Positions 1 through 8,666 of a stretch of DNA of 64,000 nucleotides are shown here, one piece after another. The DNA comes from Chitinophaga chungangae. Lineage in GTDB: Bacteria > Bacteroidota > Bacteroidia > Chitinophagales > Chitinophagaceae. Positions within the stretch are counted from its first letter, which is position 1; the number at the start of each line of letters is the position of its first letter. The position numbers were made by a program, and so were the translations under genes. Under the pieces are notes generated by a model, which saw only the letters and a list, made by a program, of their open reading frames with translations, ran no database searches and was not told where the DNA came from. Location: positions 1,674,001 to 1,738,000 of the forward strand of contig NZ_JAGHKP010000001.1 of assembly GCF_017742215.1 (NCBI RefSeq), written 5' to 3'.

Positions 1-1
1 C

Positions 2-130
2 TGGCTGGGGTTTTACATGCAACTGGTGATGGTAACGGGTTTTACCGGGCTGGCGGGCACAGTGCTGAGCATGTTGTACTTCAGGAAAAAATTCAAACGT
101 TTCAACCTACAACAGCCAAATGAGCAATAA
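2..130 (+). CDS. C-terminal end of a membrane protein (5' end outside window)
   Basis: The frame starting at base 2 stays open for 42 codons to a TAA at 128-130. The residues form a hydrophobic helix of about 25 residues followed by a basic tail (RKKFKR) and a polar end (QQPNEQ), which is the usual positive-inside end of a last transmembrane segment. The rest of the gene lies upstream, so the family cannot be named. Its 3' end overlaps the convergent DUF1304 gene by 24 bases. Confidence 0.6.
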   Translation, partial: WLGFYMQLVMVTGFTGLAGTVLSMLYFRKKFKRFNLQQPNEQ

Positions 131-469
131 CGCGATCAGCGCCGGAAGGGCCTGCACGATGAAGATCTTTTTACTGGCGGTGAGCGCGCCGTAAATGCCG
201 GCAATGGCTACGCAAACGAGGAAAAACACAGCCACATGTTCCTGCCAGGCGGGGTTGCCGATCATCAGGCTCCAGGTAAGCCCTGCGGCGAGAAAACCGT
301 TGTAAAGGCCCTGGTTGGCGGCCAGCGTTTTGGTGGGCTTGAACAGCTCGGGGGGAATGGTTTTGAAGATCTTCGGCGCCCGGGTGGTCCAGGCGAACAT
401 TTCGAGATACAGGAAATAAAAATGCAGCAGGGCGATCAGCCCGATCAGGGCAAGGATAAAAGCGGCCAT
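107..469 (-). CDS. DUF1304 family small membrane protein
   Basis: A 120-residue, almost entirely hydrophobic protein with about four predicted membrane helices (roughly residues 3-24, 52-72, 76-95 and 101-120). The segment with FLYLEMFAW near residue 20 and the N-Q-G-L-YNGFLA motif around residue 52 are typical of DUF1304 proteins, whose biochemical role is unknown; the length matches the family. The start at 469 puts the first helix directly at the N terminus. A weak -7-like box (TATATTTC on the minus strand, bases 492-499) lies about 22 bases upstream. It is convergent with the partial gene at 2-130. Confidence 0.8.
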   Translation of the reverse strand: MAAFILALIGLIALLHFYFLYLEMFAWTTRAPKIFKTIPPELFKPTKTLAANQGLYNGFLAAGLTWSLMIGNPAWQEHVAVFFLVCVAIAGIYGALTASKKIFIVQALPALIALLLIWLL

Positions 470-655
470 ATCACGATGGTTTAATCTTTCTGAAATATAA
501 TGGAAACCGGCGGCAATTGTTCAATATCGGACAGGGCCTGTAACGTAAACGGACAAACCACTTCGTATTTTTTGTTTCTTTCCGTTCATTATCAATTATT
601 TGTGTTTTTGACCTGTTTTTTGATGGAAGAAACAAGACTGTATAAATCCCGCCGT

Positions 656-3079
656 ATGTTGTACAACCATCTGAAGATCGCTTTCCGTTCGCTGAGAAGG
701 AAACTCTCGTTTACCCTGCTGAACGTTGCCGGGCTGGCTGTGGGCATTGCCGCAGCATTGCTGATATTTGCCGTGGTCAGGCATGAGCTGAGCTTTGAAG
801 ATTTTCAGCCGAACAAAGACCGGATCTACCGGGTCGCGTCGTTGTCGATAAGCCGCAGCAATGGCGAAACCGTGGCGAAAAACGGCGGGGTGCCGCTGAT
901 ATTGCCGCCCACTTTCCGCAACGATTTCCCGCAGTTCGAAAAAGTGGCGGCCATGTGGCATCTCGGGCAGGGGCAGATCTATATCCCCGGCAAAAACGGC
1001 GCGCCGGAAAAACGTTTCCTCGAGCTGGACCATATGGCCTGGTGCGAAGCAGGTATCTTCAGCATGTTCGACTACAAATGGCTCGCCGGCAACGCGGACG
1101 GGCTTTCCCGGCCCAATACCGCGGTGGTCGCGGCCAGCATTGCCGAAAAATATTTTGGCAGCGCGCAAAAGGCACTGGGCCAAACCATCCAGCTGTTCTC
1201 GTTTCGAATACCCTTCGAAATAACCGGCGTGTATGCGGACCCGCCCGCCAATTCCGACATGGGCACCCGGCTCGCGTTTTCCTATCCTACTTTTATTTCT
1301 GCCACTTCCTACACTTCGGAGGAATGGAAAAATCTCAGCGGAAATTCCGTTTGTTATGTGCTGTTGCGCAAAGGAGCTGATGCTGCGGCAGTAACCGCTC
1401 AATTACCGGCATTCGTTAAAAAATATTACAACGAAGACGCGCGCAATACGCCGAATGTAACTTCCCTCATGCTGCAGCCGCTGTCTGAAATTCATACCAG
1501 TAAAGACCTCGGGCCTTTCGAGGGAAATAAGTTCACTTCGCGCGAATTGGTAACCCTGAGTATGATCGGCGTATTCCTGCTGATCGTGGCCTGTATCAAT
1601 TTTATCAACCTGGCCACCGCATTGTCTGTCAACCGCGCCAGGGAGATCGGCGTGCGCAAGGTGCTGGGCAGCAACCGCTGGCAGCTGATGCGGCAGTTCC
1701 TGCACGAAACAGCGCTGATTACTGCGTGTTCCGTACTGTTGGGCGTGGTTTTGGCGTTTGCAGCCATGCCGGAGCTGGAAAAACTTCTTGGTAAAACGCT
1801 GCTTATCCCGGTATGGAGCATGCTGGGTTTTCTCGCGTTGCTGCTGGTGGCAGTCACTTTCCTGGCGGGATTTTACCCGGCGATGATCGTGTCTGGCTTT
1901 AACCCGCTGGCCGCGCTGAAAAACCGTCTCAGCCGCGCGGCCGCCGGGGGCGTTTCGATGCGCAGGGGCCTGGTGGTGTTCCAGTTCGTGGTGGCGCAGC
2001 TGCTGGTGATCGGCACGCTGGTGGCGTTTCAGCAAATGAAACTTTTCCGCGAAAAACCGATGGGCTTCGATACGGAAGCATTGCTGATGGTAGACCTGCC
2101 CAGCGACAGCAGCATGACCGTAAAATACCCTCACCTGCGTGAGCGCATGCAAGCCATACCCGGCGTGGAAGCGACCGCTTTTTGCATGGAAGCGCCAAGC
2201 GCATCGTGGTACTGGGGGGCGGATTTCTTTTTTAACGGGAAAGCGGAAATGGAGCCGTTTATGGTAGCCCGGCAATTCGGCGACACCGGGTTTATTTCCA
2301 CCTTCGGCATACGGATCATGGCAGGCCGCAGGCCTTTTGCCGGCGATACGGTGAGGGAAGTGCTGGTGAACGAGACCTTCGTTAAAAAGATGCAGCTGCC
2401 CAATAATGAAGCTGTGCTGGGCAAACGCCTTTCGTTTCATCAGCAGAAAAACCTCGAGATCGTGGGCGTGGTGAAAGACTATGCCAATCAAAGCCTGCGG
2501 GATGCCGTATTGCCGGTAGTGATCACGCTGGACAACAAGACCATCAACTTCATGGCGCTTCGCCTCAACACCACGGCCATACAGCAAACACTGCCGCAGA
2601 TCGAACGGGTGTTTACGTCCGTTTATCCTACTTATCTCTACGATACGCGTTTCCTCGACCAGCGGATCGCCAGGTATTACAAAGCCGAAGCCGAAACGGC
2701 GCTCCTGTTCAGGATCTTCGCCCTGCTCGCCATTTTTATTTCCTGCCTGGGTTTGTACGGCCTCGTGTCTTTTATGGCCGTGCAGAAACAAAAAGAAGTG
2801 GGTATCCGTAAAGTGCTGGGCGCTTCCGTGGAAAGCATCGTGCTGCTGTTCTCCCGCGAATTCACTTTCCTGATCGGCATCGCTTTCCTGATCGCCGCGC
2901 CGCTGGGGTACTTTTTTATGAACAAATGGTTGGAAGGATTTCATGCGCACGTTACCATCGGCTGGGGCGTATTTGCGCTGGCAGTGGTATTTTCCGTTGC
3001 GATAGCATGGGCCTCAGTGGGTTATAAAGCGATCAGGGCGGCCCTGTCTAACCCCGTAAAAAACCTGCGGGCAGAATAG
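656..3079 (+). CDS. ABC transporter permease of the FtsX/MacB type
   Basis: An 807-residue inner-membrane permease with the duplicated FtsX architecture common in Bacteroidota: N-terminal helix (about 17-39), a MacB periplasmic core domain (about 50-280), three helices, a linking helix, a second periplasmic domain, and three C-terminal helices (about 690-800). Both halves carry the coupling-loop signature (REIGVRKVLG and KEVGIRKVLG) that contacts the ATPase. No ATP-binding subunit is adjacent; such orphan permeases are frequent in this phylum and presumably pair with a LolD/MacB-type ATPase encoded elsewhere. The frame is open upstream to an ATG at 500, but the start at 656 (MLYNHLKIAF) is where family similarity begins and is preferred. 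Confidence 0.88.
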   Translation: MLYNHLKIAFRSLRRKLSFTLLNVAGLAVGIAAALLIFAVVRHELSFEDFQPNKDRIYRVASLSISRSNGETVAKNGGVPLILPPTFRNDFPQFEKVAAMWHLGQGQIYIPGKNGAPEKRFLELDHMAWCEAGIFSMFDYKWLAGNADGLSRPNTAVVAASIAEKYFGSAQKALGQTIQLFSFRIPFEITGVYADPPANSDMGTRLAFSYPTFISATSYTSEEWKNLSGNSVCYVLLRKGADAAAVTAQLPAFVKKYYNEDARNTPNVTSLMLQPLSEIHTSKDLGPFEGNKFTSRELVTLSMIGVFLLIVACINFINLATALSVNRAREIGVRKVLGSNRWQLMRQFLHETALITACSVLLGVVLAFAAMPELEKLLGKTLLIPVWSMLGFLALLLVAVTFLAGFYPAMIVSGFNPLAALKNRLSRAAAGGVSMRRGLVVFQFVVAQLLVIGTLVAFQQMKLFREKPMGFDTEALLMVDLPSDSSMTVKYPHLRERMQAIPGVEATAFCMEAPSASWYWGADFFFNGKAEMEPFMVARQFGDTGFISTFGIRIMAGRRPFAGDTVREVLVNETFVKKMQLPNNEAVLGKRLSFHQQKNLEIVGVVKDYANQSLRDAVLPVVITLDNKTINFMALRLNTTAIQQTLPQIERVFTSVYPTYLYDTRFLDQRIARYYKAEAETALLFRIFALLAIFISCLGLYGLVSFMAVQKQKEVGIRKVLGASVESIVLLFSREFTFLIGIAFLIAAPLGYFFMNKWLEGFHAHVTIGWGVFALAVVFSVAIAWASVGYKAIRAALSNPVKNLRAE

Positions 3080-3110
3080 GGGGATTTTCTGCACTGAACA
3101 GCAAGGTCTT

Positions 3111-3142
3111 ATAAAAAAACAGGGCGGTAAGAATACCGCCCT
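3111..3142 (-). terminator. Rho-independent terminator of the carbohydrate operon
   Basis: A perfect 9-bp stem (AGGGCGGTA at 3121-3129 with TACCGCCCT at 3134-3142) and 4-base loop is followed, on the minus strand, by a run of seven T (A run 3113-3119 on the plus strand). It ends transcription of the minus-strand operon that starts near 9.97 kb. On the plus strand the tail is a poor T tract, so it is at best a weak stop for the FtsX gene. Confidence 0.85.
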
Positions 3143-3274
3143 CAAAGAATTTTAACCATATCCTATGAAAAACCGGGTCAAAGATATGCAGGGAGGGCAT
3201 ACTTCCTGCCGGTTTTCCGTGAAAGGGTGGTTTTGTCTCGTGAATGATACCAGATATACAATTAAAGGTATAGG

Positions 3275-4204
3275 TTACCTGATCTTCTTTTTGCCGAAAT
3301 ACCTCTTTTTCGGGCTTTCGGCCGGCACCAGGGACGCAATGGCGTCCGCCGCCTCGATGGACCTGTCCGCCTCGATCAGGCTGGCGCCTTTTTCGATAAT
3401 GGACCGGTAGGCGGCCGCTCTTTCCTCCGCCCCGGGCAGTTTGTCGTACGTGGGAGCGGTGGAAATCATGCACATAACGCCGCGTTTGTTCAAATTGGCG
3501 TACAGGGGCGCCAGTTCGGGCTTGTTATCAGGCCCTACATAGGCCATAATATGCGTCCAGGGAATGCCGGCGGCTTCGTATTCTTCCAGCGCCTTTTGCG
3601 TTTTTACAAACGCCTCGAACACGATCTCCGGGTTGCGGTCGTGGTACCATTTCGCTTCTTTGGCGGTATGAACGGTTACCATTACATGCCCTTCGGCTTT
3701 ATGTTTTTTGATAATAGCGGCCGTCATTTCGAACGGTACGTCTTTTTTATCGAGAATGAGCACGGTTTTGCCTTTCGCCCAGTCTATCGCTTCTTCGAGG
3801 GTGGGAATGCGGAAAGCGGTCACATTTCCTTCCACGTCTTTGAGATACAATTGTTTCAGTTCGGCCAGCGTGTAGTCGCCCACTTTACCTTTGCCGGTGG
3901 TGGTGCGTTCCAGCGTGGCGTCGTGCATCAGCACGATCATGCTGTCTTTGGTGAGGCGAGGGTCAATTTCGAAAGTGGCCGGCGTGTGGCGCAGCGTATT
4001 CTCGAAAGCTTCGAGGCTGTTTTCCGGGAAACCCTTGTTGACCCCGCCGCGGTGGCCGCTGATAAAAGGCACGTCTTTACCGGTATAGGCGAAGAAACCG
4101 CGCAGTTCTTTGGCGTTGCGGATGTTGAGCACGTTGATGGTCTGCTGTGCATTGGCGATCAATGCTGTGCAGAGAAGGGCGCTGCCGAGAAGTATTTTTT
4201 TCAT
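3275..4204 (-). CDS. Glycerophosphodiester phosphodiesterase family protein (secreted)
   Basis: A 309-residue protein with a signal peptide (cleavage near ANA-Q, residue 19-20) and a GDPD TIM-barrel. Catalytic and metal-binding signatures are present: HRGG with H51/R52, P-E-N at 60-62, F-E-I-D with E79 and D81, and M-H-D with H94. GDPD enzymes cleave glycerophosphodiesters to glycerol-3-phosphate and an alcohol; here the enzyme would act in the periplasm. It is the last gene of the operon, 6 bases after the histidine phosphatase, so its substrate may be a phosphodiester or sugar-phosphate linked to the upstream kinases rather than a phospholipid; that is inference. The basic C-terminal tail (KKRYFGKKKIR) is unusual. 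Confidence 0.88.
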   Translation of the reverse strand: MKKILLGSALLCTALIANAQQTINVLNIRNAKELRGFFAYTGKDVPFISGHRGGVNKGFPENSLEAFENTLRHTPATFEIDPRLTKDSMIVLMHDATLERTTTGKGKVGDYTLAELKQLYLKDVEGNVTAFRIPTLEEAIDWAKGKTVLILDKKDVPFEMTAAIIKKHKAEGHVMVTVHTAKEAKWYHDRNPEIVFEAFVKTQKALEEYEAAGIPWTHIMAYVGPDNKPELAPLYANLNKRGVMCMISTAPTYDKLPGAEERAAAYRSIIEKGASLIEADRSIEAADAIASLVPAESPKKRYFGKKKIR

Positions 4205-4210
4205 CGTGGA

Positions 4211-4807
4211 TCAGAATTTTGAATTAAGATGTTGAAGGGTGAATTGCCCCTGTTCGTCGATGGTGAACATGGTAATGGCCGCATTGTCCTGCACCAGCAT
4301 GCGGTAGTTTTTCAGCGGCATGCCCAGCTTGTAGGCGAGATACAGCCGGTTCACGCCGTTGTGCGCGGCCACGAGTATGTTGCCCTGGCGGTGTTTGCGC
4401 GCCACGTCGGAAAAAAACGCGTCTACGCGGGTCACGATCTCTTTGCCGGATTCGCCGGTGCCGCCGGCTTTGTATTTCGAAGGGTCGCTCATCCAGTTTT
4501 CCCACAATTGCGCGTTTTCCGCGATGAACTCTTCTTTCGTCTTTTTTTCCCATGCGCCGAAATCGGCTTCTATCAGCCGCTGGTCTTTGATCACATGCGC
4601 GCCGGACGCGATATTGGCGGTCATGAACGCGCGCTCGAGCGGGGAGGAGTACACCCCGTCGAAAGTGATGCCTTTCAGCTGTTCTTTTACCAGCTCCGCC
4701 TGCCGGATGCCTTTGGCGGTGAGCGAAATGTCTGACCGGCCGCAATAGCGGTTGTTGTCTGCGTTCCAGGCGGTTTGTCCGTGGCGGAGTAAATAAACGT
4801 TAAGCAT
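4211..4807 (-). CDS. Histidine phosphatase (phosphoglycerate mutase-like/CobC-like)
   Basis: A 198-residue cytoplasmic branch-1 histidine phosphatase. The phosphohistidine motif RHG is at 8-10 (H9), SSPLERA with R59 is at 54-60, the acid E80 precedes ADFG, and the second histidine H149 lies in AAHNG, so the full catalytic set is present. The GRSD-SLT-G arrangement resembles alpha-ribazole phosphatases and small-sugar-phosphate phosphatases. It overlaps the upstream FGGY kinase by 8 bases, so the two are co-translated; a phosphatase in an operon with two sugar kinases suggests removal of phosphate from an intermediate or relief of sugar-phosphate stress. The substrate is not predictable from sequence. 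Confidence 0.87.
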   Translation of the reverse strand: MLNVYLLRHGQTAWNADNNRYCGRSDISLTAKGIRQAELVKEQLKGITFDGVYSSPLERAFMTANIASGAHVIKDQRLIEADFGAWEKKTKEEFIAENAQLWENWMSDPSKYKAGGTGESGKEIVTRVDAFFSDVARKHRQGNILVAAHNGVNRLYLAYKLGMPLKNYRMLVQDNAAITMFTIDEQGQFTLQHLNSKF

Positions 4808-6212
4808 ATCCTTTTTCTTTCAATGCGTGGACGAAACGATGGTAATTGTTTTCATATGCCGCAACCAGTGAAGGCTGTGGGGTGATGGTCTTTTCGATCT
4901 GCGTCATGGCCGCGGCCGCTTCGCGGAGCGAGGAAAAGTGCGTGCCGGATGCCGCGAGTATGGCCGCGCCGGTGGCGCCGGTCACTTCTTTCATTTTGTG
5001 CACGGGCCTGTTCAGCACATTGGCGCGGATGGCGAGCCAGGCGTTGCTGTTGCTGGCCCCGCCCGCGGTGTATACGGCGTTTACTTTCTCCCCCGAAAGC
5101 TGTTCGATCAATTCATATGCAAGCCGCTCCACGTACGCCACGCCTTCCATGCCGGCGGTAAAACGTTCCGCATCGTCCATGCCCGGCGTTTCGAACTGCC
5201 TTGCCTGCGGCGCGATGAACGGAAAACGTTCGCCTTCCTGCATTAAAGGGTAGAACAGGTGTTCCGTGGGCAGCAGTTTCGCCGCGGCTTCGTTGAGCGC
5301 GGCGAGATCGTTGCCAAACAGCCGGGTAACCCAATCCGCGCCCGTATTGCTGGCCCCGCCGGGCATCCAGAACCCTTCCGGATGGCGATGGTTGTACAGC
5401 CGCCCCTGCGGGTCTTTAACGGCATTGAGCGTTACGCCTTTTACAACGAGCGTGGTGCCGATCGTGGTGTTCCAGGTGCCGGGGCTCACGGCGCCGGAAG
5501 CGATCTGCGAAGCGCAGCCGTCCGTCATGCCGGCCACTACGGTCACATTTTTCCGCAACCCTTTGATATCGGCCGTTACAGGCCCCACGGGCGTGCCTGA
5601 AGGCACTACGGTCTGCAGCCATTCCCTGCGGAGCGGCAATTTTTCCCAAATATATTCAGGCCAGCGTTCGATGCGTACATCGTAGCCGGATTTTAACACA
5701 TTGGTAAAGTCGGTAACATCGTAACGGCCGCTCAATTTGCCGATGATAAAATCCGCCGCATGGATAAACAGGTGAATGTCATTCATTTTTTCCGGGAAGC
5801 GGCGCAGGAACCAGAGCATTTTGGGCAATCCGCTGGTGGTGTTGAACGCCGTATACCCGTCGGGGTTATATTGTATTGCCGTTAGTTTGCAGAGCGCCCC
5901 TTCTTCCGCCTGCCTGCCGTCGCTGTACATGATGGCGGGGTGCAGCGGCTCGTTATTTTTACCGATGGGAATGATGGTGCCGGAAGTGGAGGTTACGGAA
6001 ATGGCTTGCAAACCAGCCGCGGCGCTGTGCTGCAGCACTTCTTCCAGCACGCGGGCACAGGCCCGCCACCAGGTCTCCGGCGATTGTTCTTCGCGGGAGC
6101 TGTCGCTGAGCGGGAAATTTTCCTCCGAAGAAGCGAGTACGTTGCCTGAAACGTCGGCCAGCACGGCGCGGGCGCCTTGTGTGCCAACGTCCAGGCCTAT
6201 GAATGTATGCAT
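4800..6212 (-). CDS. FGGY-family carbohydrate kinase (xylulokinase-like)
   Basis: A 470-residue two-domain actin-fold kinase. The N-terminal phosphate-binding motif GLDVGTQGAR is at 6-15, the catalytic base is D231 in GMTDGC, and the C-terminal ATP-binding GGASNS motif is near residue 395. FGGY enzymes phosphorylate free sugars or polyols (xylulose, ribulose, glycerol, erythritol). It lies 7 bases after the first FGGY kinase and overlaps the histidine phosphatase by 8 bases. The two kinases in this operon are not close copies of each other, so they probably act on different substrates. The specific sugar is not resolved. Confidence 0.87.
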   Translation of the reverse strand: MHTFIGLDVGTQGARAVLADVSGNVLASSEENFPLSDSSREEQSPETWWRACARVLEEVLQHSAAAGLQAISVTSTSGTIIPIGKNNEPLHPAIMYSDGRQAEEGALCKLTAIQYNPDGYTAFNTTSGLPKMLWFLRRFPEKMNDIHLFIHAADFIIGKLSGRYDVTDFTNVLKSGYDVRIERWPEYIWEKLPLRREWLQTVVPSGTPVGPVTADIKGLRKNVTVVAGMTDGCASQIASGAVSPGTWNTTIGTTLVVKGVTLNAVKDPQGRLYNHRHPEGFWMPGGASNTGADWVTRLFGNDLAALNEAAAKLLPTEHLFYPLMQEGERFPFIAPQARQFETPGMDDAERFTAGMEGVAYVERLAYELIEQLSGEKVNAVYTAGGASNSNAWLAIRANVLNRPVHKMKEVTGATGAAILAASGTHFSSLREAAAAMTQIEKTITPQPSLVAAYENNYHRFVHALKEKGYA

Positions 6213-6219
6213 GTTGTGA

Positions 6220-7665
6220 TCAGTTCATGTTCCGGAAATAGTTCCGCGTTTTCTCCCATTCCGCGTACAGCGCCGTAAAATGCGCTTCGTCCTGCGGGTG
6301 AACGGTTTCGGTGGTTTCGTTCATCTGTACGTCGAGCTGCAAAGCCTGGTTGCAGATGAGCGCGCCGCCGACGGCGGAAGATTGCTGGAACTCGTGCCGG
6401 AGTTTTACTTTTTTACCGGTGAGGTTGGCGATGAGCTGGCGCAGCACCCTGCTTTGCAGGCCGCCGCCGCAGCCCCAGATGTAGTCTGGCTCATGACCGG
6501 CCACTTCCGCCAGTATGCGGTAGTTTTTGGCGATGGAGCAGGCGATGTCGAGAATAGTGGCCCATACGAAAGAACCGCGGGTGAGGAGGTGCGAAACGGG
6601 CGCGGGGAAAATAAAGCCGCCGCGCGTGAGCGACACCTCTTCGTCCGCCAGCAGCGAGCCGAGCGAGGCCATGCAGAAAGTGTGTTTGTTTTCCGCCAGC
6701 TCTTTTTCGATCACGTCGTACCCTTCGTTGGGATAAAATATTTCTTTCAGCCGCTGGTAGTTCAGCCCCGTTACGCCGGCGTTCGCTTCGAACACGAACC
6801 GCCCCGGCTCTATGTCCCGGCTGGTCCAGGTGCGTTCTTCGTTATCCAGTGTATACGTTCCCGTTAGTTTTACGATGGGTGTGGTGGTGCCGGATACGAT
6901 CACCATATCGTCTACCGCCGGGCGCGTGCTTTTGATGGCGAGCTGCGTATCGCCGCCGCCCACGATCACTTTCGCGGTGGCGGGGATGCCGAGGGTTTGG
7001 GATACGGCTGTTGTCACATTGCCGAGCACTTCGCCGGAAGCGGCGATGGGCGGCAGCAGGGAGGCGGGCAGGTTAAAGGCACTGCACAGTTCTTCAGACC
7101 ACGCCATACGGCCCACATCGTACAGCAATGTTTCCGAAGCCTGCGAGTGCTCGTAACGCGCCACGCCGCTGAACTGGTATTCGATCCAGTTGCTGATGCT
7201 GAGAAAGGAGGTTGTTTGCGACCACACGTCGGGCCTGCGCTCGCGGATGCCCACCAGTTTCATGGCGGAGAACAGCGAGGTGGGGTAGCGGCCGGAGAGC
7301 TGGTAGATGCGGCTTTTGTCGTGCATGATGTGCTCCCATTCCCTTCCGCGATGGTCGATGTTGGGAAGACCGGTCAGCGACTGGCCGTTTTTGCCCAATA
7401 ACACGATGCCTTCGCGCTGGCTGGTGGCCGTAATGGCTTTTACGGAAGCGGCGGGCACCTTTTGCAGCACTTCGCGCGCAAGGCGCAGCACCTGCTGCCA
7501 GAGCTGCTCCGGCTCGAAATACAAGGCGTCGGGATACAGCGGGTCTTTGTGATAAACGATATCCTCGCGGGCTACGCCGAGCACCTGCCCCTGCGGGGAA
7601 GCGGCGGCCACGCGCACGTTCCCCGTGCCGATGTCTGCAATAATATAAGCGTGTTGATCAGTCAT
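6220..7665 (-). CDS. FGGY-family carbohydrate kinase (LsrK-like subgroup)
   Basis: A 481-residue FGGY kinase. The phosphate-binding motif ADIGTGNVR is at 10-18, and the catalytic base D239 lies in VGGGDTQLA, a form of the motif that resembles the autoinducer-2 kinase LsrK more than xylulokinases; the GCGGG motif near residue 415 is the ATP site. LsrK phosphorylates the C5 compound DPD, so a small C4-C5 ketose, polyol or sugar acid is a reasonable substrate here. No Lsr transporter or LsrR homologue is present, which argues against an AI-2 role. It overlaps the dehydrogenase gene by 8 bases and precedes the second kinase by 7 bases. Confidence 0.85.
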   Translation of the reverse strand: MTDQHAYIIADIGTGNVRVAAASPQGQVLGVAREDIVYHKDPLYPDALYFEPEQLWQQVLRLAREVLQKVPAASVKAITATSQREGIVLLGKNGQSLTGLPNIDHRGREWEHIMHDKSRIYQLSGRYPTSLFSAMKLVGIRERRPDVWSQTTSFLSISNWIEYQFSGVARYEHSQASETLLYDVGRMAWSEELCSAFNLPASLLPPIAASGEVLGNVTTAVSQTLGIPATAKVIVGGGDTQLAIKSTRPAVDDMVIVSGTTTPIVKLTGTYTLDNEERTWTSRDIEPGRFVFEANAGVTGLNYQRLKEIFYPNEGYDVIEKELAENKHTFCMASLGSLLADEEVSLTRGGFIFPAPVSHLLTRGSFVWATILDIACSIAKNYRILAEVAGHEPDYIWGCGGGLQSRVLRQLIANLTGKKVKLRHEFQQSSAVGGALICNQALQLDVQMNETTETVHPQDEAHFTALYAEWEKTRNYFRNMN

Positions 7666-8665
7666 TTACCTGCATTGTAAGTATTTCCCGATTGGCCAGT
7701 TCCCTGACCTTTTTGTCTCCCTGGCCGAACCATTGTTTCAGCGCCCGGTTCATGATTTCGACATGATGGTCTTCCACTTCGAAAGTGGCCCCGGCAATGT
7801 GCGGCGTGGCGATCACATGCGGCTGGTCGATGATGCGGTAATCCACTTCATCGGGCGGCTCGTGGTCGAACACGTCGAGTATCGCGCCGCGGATGGCGTT
7901 TGTTTCCAATACTTCCAGGAGGTCTTCCCGTTTCACCACCGCCGCGCGCGCGGTGTTTACGAAGATGGCGTCTTTTTTCATCTTTTTCAACAACCGGCTG
8001 TTGATCATCCCGGTGGTTTCGGGCGTTACGGGAAGGTGTACGGACACGATGTCGCATTCCGAAAATATCTCCTCCACGCTGCATTGTTGATACGCCGGGT
8101 CGTGCTCCCGCACATACGGATCATAAAAACGGATCTCGCAGGGATAGTTGCGCACCATGCCCGCGATCAGCTGGCCGATCGCGCCAAAGCCCACCATGCC
8201 GATGGTTTTGCCGGCCAGTTCGCCGCCTTTGAAATACAGGTACGAATCATGCGCGCCTTCCTGCCAGTTGCGGCCTTTCAGCCAGTTGATGCCGGGAATG
8301 GTATTGCGCAGCAGCATGATAACGGTGGAAATGAACATTTCGGCGACGGCCTGCGCATTGCGCGCCGGCGTGAAAAACACGGGGATGCCCAGTTCGGTGG
8401 CTTTCGATACAGCCACGTTGGACGGGGTGCCGCGGCATACGCCGATGAATTGCAGTTGCGGGAAAGATGTAATTACTTTCGCGGTCACGTGATCGTGCTC
8501 GGTAATGAGCGCCTCCGCGGCTGATTCTTCCAGCAACGCGATCAGCTCGTCTTCATAATAAGCCCTGCCATGCGGCTTCCATGGCCTGTATACGACTTCT
8601 CCGAACAATTGTTCAATTTCCCGGACCCCCTTCTCGTTGTAAGGAGCAGTGATCAGTATTCTCAT
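7658..8665 (-). CDS. D-isomer-specific 2-hydroxyacid dehydrogenase (SerA/PdxB-like)
   Basis: A 335-residue NAD(P)-dependent dehydrogenase. The Rossmann motif GFGAIG is at 159-164; the catalytic triad of the family is visible as R240 (NTARAAVV), E269 (DVFDHEP) and H289 (TPHIAG). These enzymes interconvert D-2-hydroxyacids and 2-oxoacids (3-phosphoglycerate, 4-phosphoerythronate, glycerate). The C terminus lacks the ACT domain of biosynthetic SerA. The frame is open 19 codons further upstream, into the permease gene, but ATG at 8665 gives the family N terminus (MRILITAPY) and leaves 1 base after the permease stop. Association with kinases suggests a sugar-acid or phosphosugar-acid substrate. 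Confidence 0.86.
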   Translation of the reverse strand: MRILITAPYNEKGVREIEQLFGEVVYRPWKPHGRAYYEDELIALLEESAAEALITEHDHVTAKVITSFPQLQFIGVCRGTPSNVAVSKATELGIPVFFTPARNAQAVAEMFISTVIMLLRNTIPGINWLKGRNWQEGAHDSYLYFKGGELAGKTIGMVGFGAIGQLIAGMVRNYPCEIRFYDPYVREHDPAYQQCSVEEIFSECDIVSVHLPVTPETTGMINSRLLKKMKKDAIFVNTARAAVVKREDLLEVLETNAIRGAILDVFDHEPPDEVDYRIIDQPHVIATPHIAGATFEVEDHHVEIMNRALKQWFGQGDKKVRELANREILTMQVND

Positions 8666-8666
8666 G

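Noticed and set aside
500..655. Upstream extension of the FtsX permease to an ATG at 500
   Set aside because: The 52 extra residues do not look like a signal or domain and the family N terminus starts at 656.
1403..2950. Long open frame (515 codons) antisense to the FtsX permease
   Set aside because: Rich in His, Gln and Arg, with no domain or signal; it mirrors the codon bias of the GC-rich gene on the other strand. Similar antisense frames at 18983-20404 and 27151-28476 were rejected for the same reason.
6220..7665. Operon as an AI-2 (Lsr) uptake system
   Set aside because: Only the kinase is LsrK-like; no Lsr transporter, LsrR, LsrF or LsrG homologue is present.
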